Of a stretch of DNA of 64,000 nt, positions 61,060 to 64,000 are shown in pieces; the first letter of the stretch is position 1; each line of letters starts with the position of its first letter. The stretch spans positions 4,960,001-5,024,000 of the forward strand of contig NZ_CP124750.1 in the NCBI RefSeq assembly GCF_029962605.1, given 5' to 3'. The notes below the pieces were generated by a model that was not told where the DNA came from, did not search any database, and saw only the letters and a program-made list of their open reading frames with translations. A program made the position numbers and the translations under genes. Origin of the DNA: Serratia sarumanii (GTDB lineage: Bacteria > Pseudomonadota > Gammaproteobacteria > Enterobacterales > Enterobacteriaceae).

Positions 61060-61182
61060 ATGCTGGACTCATTCATCGTATTCATTTCTCAGGGCGCGGA
61101 GCTGGGCTCCGCCGCCAGCCACACCCCGCAGGCGGCGGTTGCCGCGGTATTGTGCGCCGCGCTGATTAACTTCTTCAGTTAA
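61060..61182 (+). CDS. yshB: Small membrane protein YshB
   Basis: This 40-residue protein starts MLDSFIVFISQGAELGSAAS and has a hydrophobic HTPQAAVAAVLCAALINFFS tail, close to E. coli YshB (36 residues) in sequence and in position between glnG and hemN. A TGGAGG ribosome binding site lies 7 nt upstream. The function is not established; in Salmonella it has been linked to growth in host cells. A terminator follows at once. Confidence 0.87.
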   Translation: MLDSFIVFISQGAELGSAASHTPQAAVAAVLCAALINFFS

Positions 61183-61185
61183 AAA

Positions 61186-61211
61186 AACAGCCGCATCAGC
61201 GGCTGTTTTTT
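61186..61211. terminator. Bidirectional terminator between yshB and hemN
   Basis: AACAGCCGC and GCGGCTGTT form a 9-bp stem with an ATCA loop between A and T runs. It ends yshB and hemN transcripts. Confidence 0.9.
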
Positions 61212-61216
61212 CATCC

Positions 61217-62590
61217 TCAGATCACCCGAGAGAACTGCTGGCTGCGCGCCTGTTGCCGCAGATAGCGATCGAAACACATGCAGATATTGCGGATCAGCAA
61301 GCGCCCGCGCGGCGTGACGCGAATGCCCTGCTCGTCGCGCTCCACCAGCCCATCGCGTTCAAACGGCGCCAGCAGCTGCAGGTCTTCGGCGAAGTAAGCG
61401 GTGAAATCGATGCCGTAATGCCGTTCGAGCGGCTGATACGCCAACCGGAAATTGCAGATCAGGGTTTTGATCAGATCGCGCCGCAGGCAATCGTCGTCCG
61501 TCAGCGCCAGCCCGCGCCACAGGGCGTTGCCCTGCGCCGGTACGCTCTCATAGTAATGCTTCAGCTCTTTCTGGTTCTGCGCATAGCTGTCGCCGAGCAT
61601 GCTGATGGCCGACACGCCCAACCCCAGCAGATCGCTGTCGCCCTGGGTAGTATAGCCCTGGAAATTGCGGTGCAGCTTGCCTTCGCGTTGGGCGATTGCC
61701 AGCTCGTCGTCCGGGCGCGCAAAGTGATCCATGCCGATGAACTGATAGCCGGCGCCGGTCAGGAAAGCGATGCTCTGTTGCAGGATATCCAGCTTCTGCT
61801 GGGCGCTGGGCAGATCGGCGTCTTTGATTTTGCGCTGGGCGGCGAACAAGTTCGGCATATGCGCGTAGTTGAACACGCTGAGGCGATCGGGATTCAATTC
61901 AGCCACCCGCTGCAGCGTGAAAGCGAAGCTTTCCGGCGTCTGTTTCGGCAGGCCGTAGATCAGATCGATATTGGTCGAGCGGAAGCCCAGCGCTTTGGCC
62001 CGCTCAATCAGGGCGAAGATAAAGGCTTCGTCCTGCTCGCGGTTGACCAACTGCTGCACCTGCTTGTTGAAATCCTGCACCCCCATGCTCAGACGGTTAA
62101 AGCCTTCGACGCGTAAATGATCGAGCACATCCAGCTCTATCTCGCGCGGATCGACCTCGATCGACATCTCCGCATCGGGCAGGAAATCAAAGTGTTCGCG
62201 CAGCAACGCCACCAACCGGCTGATTTGCGCTTTATCCAGGTAGGTCGGCGTACCGCCGCCCCAGTGCATCTGGCCGACCTTGCGGCCGGCGAACAGCGGC
62301 GCACGGCTGGCGATCTCTTGCGCCAAAACGTTCAGGTACTCGTCGGCCTTGTGGGTCTGGCGCGTCACCAGCTTGTTGCAGCCGCAGAAGTAACACAGCT
62401 TATGACAGAAAGGGATATGCACATACAGCGACAGCGGCCGCTCAGGGTAACGCGCAGCGGCGCGTTGAAACGCCGCTTCGTCGTAGCGCTGGTTAAACTC
62501 CAGCGCCGTGGGGTATGAAGTATAACGCGGCCCTGAGTAGTTATATTTTTGGATCAGGGCCAAATCCCAGACAATCGTCTGCTCTGACAT
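61217..62590 (-). CDS. hemN: Oxygen-independent coproporphyrinogen III oxidase
   Basis: The 457-residue radical-SAM enzyme makes protoporphyrinogen IX in anaerobic heme synthesis. The iron-sulfur cysteines are in PFCHKLCYFCGCNKLVT (CxxxCxxC). It also has QMHWGGGTPTYLDKAQISRL and MGVQDFNKQVQQLVNREQDE. The ATG at 62590 has AAGGAG at correct spacing; a GTG at 62596 would lie too close to it. It is 2 nt after a small membrane gene, which is co-translated. Confidence 0.97.
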   Translation of the reverse strand: MSEQTIVWDLALIQKYNYSGPRYTSYPTALEFNQRYDEAAFQRAAARYPERPLSLYVHIPFCHKLCYFCGCNKLVTRQTHKADEYLNVLAQEIASRAPLFAGRKVGQMHWGGGTPTYLDKAQISRLVALLREHFDFLPDAEMSIEVDPREIELDVLDHLRVEGFNRLSMGVQDFNKQVQQLVNREQDEAFIFALIERAKALGFRSTNIDLIYGLPKQTPESFAFTLQRVAELNPDRLSVFNYAHMPNLFAAQRKIKDADLPSAQQKLDILQQSIAFLTGAGYQFIGMDHFARPDDELAIAQREGKLHRNFQGYTTQGDSDLLGLGVSAISMLGDSYAQNQKELKHYYESVPAQGNALWRGLALTDDDCLRRDLIKTLICNFRLAYQPLERHYGIDFTAYFAEDLQLLAPFERDGLVERDEQGIRVTPRGRLLIRNICMCFDRYLRQQARSQQFSRVI

Positions 62591-62592
62591 GC

Positions 62593-62766
62593 TCACTCCT
62601 TCCGATATCTTTTTCTACCGGGCCTGGAGAGAGGCGGTTGTCTGCGCTGTCTGGCCACGGAAGCGCTGCGAAAACGCGCTTTGCGCTTAGACAGCCGCCA
62701 TAGTTTACCGAATAACCACAGCAGATAACACATCAAGAGTAGGGCTATTGCCGGGATTAGCCACAT
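62593..62766 (-). CDS. 57-residue membrane protein between yihI and hemN
   Basis: The frame begins 6 nt after the yihI stop and ends 2 nt before the hemN ATG. It encodes a hydrophobic helix, MWLIPAIALLLMCYLLWLFG, then a strongly basic tail (KLWRLSKRKARFRS...). No strong ribosome site precedes it, so translation is likely coupled to yihI. Its stop includes bases of the hemN ribosome binding region. I know of no annotated homologue, although DUF2489-type proteins lie in this place in Vibrio. The single-span, positive-inside layout supports a real protein. Confidence 0.62.
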   Translation of the reverse strand: MWLIPAIALLLMCYLLWLFGKLWRLSKRKARFRSASVARQRRQPPLSRPGRKRYRKE

Positions 62767-62772
62767 AGCGTG

Positions 62773-63312
62773 TTAAAAAGCGTCTTTCGGGTTGCCGCCT
62801 TTCAGCAGCTTCAGAATATCTTCCTGCTTCTCTTCTTCTTCGTCGTCGTCTTCACCCAGTTCGATGCCCAACACGTCCATCAGCACATCGATGCGATCCA
62901 ACGTTTTGTCGACATAGGTCTGCTCTTCCGCGTTCAGCGTTTCGCCATCGTCGATGCGATCCAGCAGCGCGTTCAGGCGTTCGTCATTTTCCAGCTTCGC
63001 CAGCTCTTCTTCCGGCGACAGGCGCGGTTTCGCTTCGGCCTTTGGCTTCGGCTGCGGTTTGGCCTTTACTTTGGTTTCGTCGACCACCAGCGCTACCGGC
63101 ACTTTACTGCCGATACGCGGATCTTTGGCTTCCGCCGCCGATTTGTTCTTCTGGCTGCCGGACTCGACCTGGGTGCGCGAACCGGAAGCGTGGCCGCGGC
63201 GCTTTTTCAGGCGTTTGCGCTCGCGCGCTTCCTGATCGAGCTCCATACGGCTTTTCTTTTTCGTTTTTGACTTCGCCGCGCTGCCGCGAGGTGCTTTTGA
63301 TGGCTGGTTCAT
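62773..63312 (-). CDS. yihI: Der GTPase activator YihI
   Basis: The 179-residue product stimulates the GTPase Der and so restrains 50S ribosome assembly. It has a highly basic N-terminal half ([20 protein letters not shown], then [18 protein letters not shown]) and an acidic C-terminus ([20 protein letters not shown]). This is the typical YihI composition. It starts a likely operon with the 57-residue gene and hemN. It lies downstream of the csrC RNA. Confidence 0.93.
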   Translation of the reverse strand: MNQPSKAPRGSAAKSKTKKKSRMELDQEARERKRLKKRRGHASGSRTQVESGSQKNKSAAEAKDPRIGSKVPVALVVDETKVKAKPQPKPKAEAKPRLSPEEELAKLENDERLNALLDRIDDGETLNAEEQTYVDKTLDRIDVLMDVLGIELGEDDDEEEEKQEDILKLLKGGNPKDAF

Positions 63313-63380
63313 AGCGTGTGCTCTTAGGTATGTAGATTCAGTATAGAATTGCGGCGGAATCTAGCAGAAAGCGGACAAAG

Positions 63381-63755
63381 AAAAAAGGCGGCAGGTTAAA
63401 CCTGCCGCCTATTTCGCACCTTCTTGCGAAGGGTATTCCTGTTACGCGCTCCTTGCGCACATGCAACATCCCGGTTTTTCCTTCTGCTATAACCGCATTC
63501 CCTGCCACTACGTCCTTCATCCTGAAAGAAAAATCGTCCATGGCGCAATCCATTCGCATCCGCTCTTCCCGAGCGCGCTTCCTGCCGGCATCCAAACTGC
63601 CAATACTTCACCATCCGATGTGCCTGCCGCCTGTTCCGGTGCGAAAGGGTCACTTCCTGTTGCGTTCATCCTGGCACTCATTGCACGCCCTGTGCATTCC
63701 CTGAGATTTGTCATCCTTCCCGGATGTTCCTTAATCCTGCGCAACCCTGCGTTAA
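63381..63755 (-). ncRNA. csrC: CsrC-type CsrA-sequestering small RNA
   Basis: The minus strand of this roughly 375-nt stretch contains 22 GGA motifs, many in hairpin loops as AGGA or AAGGA, the binding sites of CsrA. It ends in a strong terminator (GGCGGCAGGT paired with ACCTGCCGCC, then TTTTTTC), like E. coli CsrC. The place, upstream of yihI, is that of csrC in E. coli. A -35/-10 pair (TTGAGC, 16 bases, TAAAGT) puts the 5' end near 63755. It sequesters CsrA and would be driven by BarA/UvrY. The 5' end is approximate, and it is longer than the E. coli RNA. Confidence 0.82.
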
Positions 63756-64000
63756 CGACTACTTTACGTTATTGTTGCCAAGGCTCAAGGCACCTGACGC
63801 CGATTTGGACGACATTTCCCTACAACGAAAAAACAACATATTGTTTTTAAAATAAAAACAGAAACATCACTTTCGAATAAAGCGACATTACCCGCGATTC
63901 GAATGGCAAATGTCTCACAACGTACGCGCGGCATAACTGTCGTTTTATCGCGTCCCGCCGCTTAAAAACCGAGAAACACGCCATTTTTACCGCTGATGCA
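63756..64000. other. Sequence upstream of csrC, no gene seen
   Basis: This 245-nt stretch at the right edge is not covered by a convincing frame. It contains the csrC promoter region (on the minus strand, at about 63755-63790) and an AT-rich segment at about 63820-63880. In E. coli the next gene is yihA (engB), which would lie beyond the window. Confidence 0.55.

Noticed and set aside
63338..63850. Several overlapping short open frames in the region upstream of yihI
   Set aside because: They disagree in frame and strand, have no ribosome binding sites, and overlap the GGA-rich csrC RNA, which explains the sequence better.

Overview
The window is a chromosomal segment of an enterobacterium in the Serratia lineage, most likely Serratia marcescens or a close relative. 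The evidence is a GC-rich backbone, E. coli-like gene blocks joined in a different order, and an LPS core cluster of the Serratia/Klebsiella type (waaC, waaL, wabN, waaQ, wabG, wabH, waaA, waaE). The identification rests on recognised protein sequences and gene order; no database was searched.

Positions 1-12.5 kb hold the waa (LPS core) locus. It starts with the 3' end of waaC and continues with a family 4 glycosyltransferase, the O-antigen ligase waaL, a family 2 glycosyltransferase, a family 9 (heptosyltransferase-like) enzyme, the deacetylase wabN, the waaQ-wabG-wabH operon, a second extra family 9 enzyme, the Kdo transferase waaA and waaE. Housekeeping genes follow: coaD, mutM, rpmG-rpmB, radC, coaBC, dut, slmA, pyrE, rph and yicC. 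rph is intact and is followed by a pyrE attenuator.

Positions 20.4-37.4 kb hold an AT-rich mobile island of about 17 kb inserted in the last codons of yicC. A 19-bp direct repeat with one mismatch marks both ends, and the left copy rebuilds the end of yicC. The island carries a P4-like integrase at the left end. It has an AlpA-type regulator and a DUF6387-like gene at the right end. It also has a relaxase, a MobC-like partner and a candidate oriT hairpin, so it looks like an integrative mobilizable element. Its cargo is a candidate ADP-ribosyltransferase-fold toxin with a 59-residue partner, a RipA-like membrane protein, two translationally coupled DNA methyltransferases with no visible nuclease, and several unknown genes. 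A second mobility module sits inside it: three overlapping tyrosine recombinase genes followed by a small HTH/coiled-coil gene, resembling gamma-mobile-trio or Tn554-type recombinase sets. A 25-residue hydrophobic peptide gene lies opposite a possible short terminated RNA.

Positions 37.5-64 kb return to the backbone: a NupC-family transporter, a DUF3574 lipoprotein, yicG, the gmk-rpoZ-spoT-trmH-recG operon, gltS, xanP, yicH, fabY, dtd, yihY, yihX, typA, the nitrogen regulation cluster glnA-glnL-glnG with NtrC and sigma-54 sites, yshB, hemN, an unannotated 57-residue membrane protein gene, yihI and a CsrC-type regulatory RNA.
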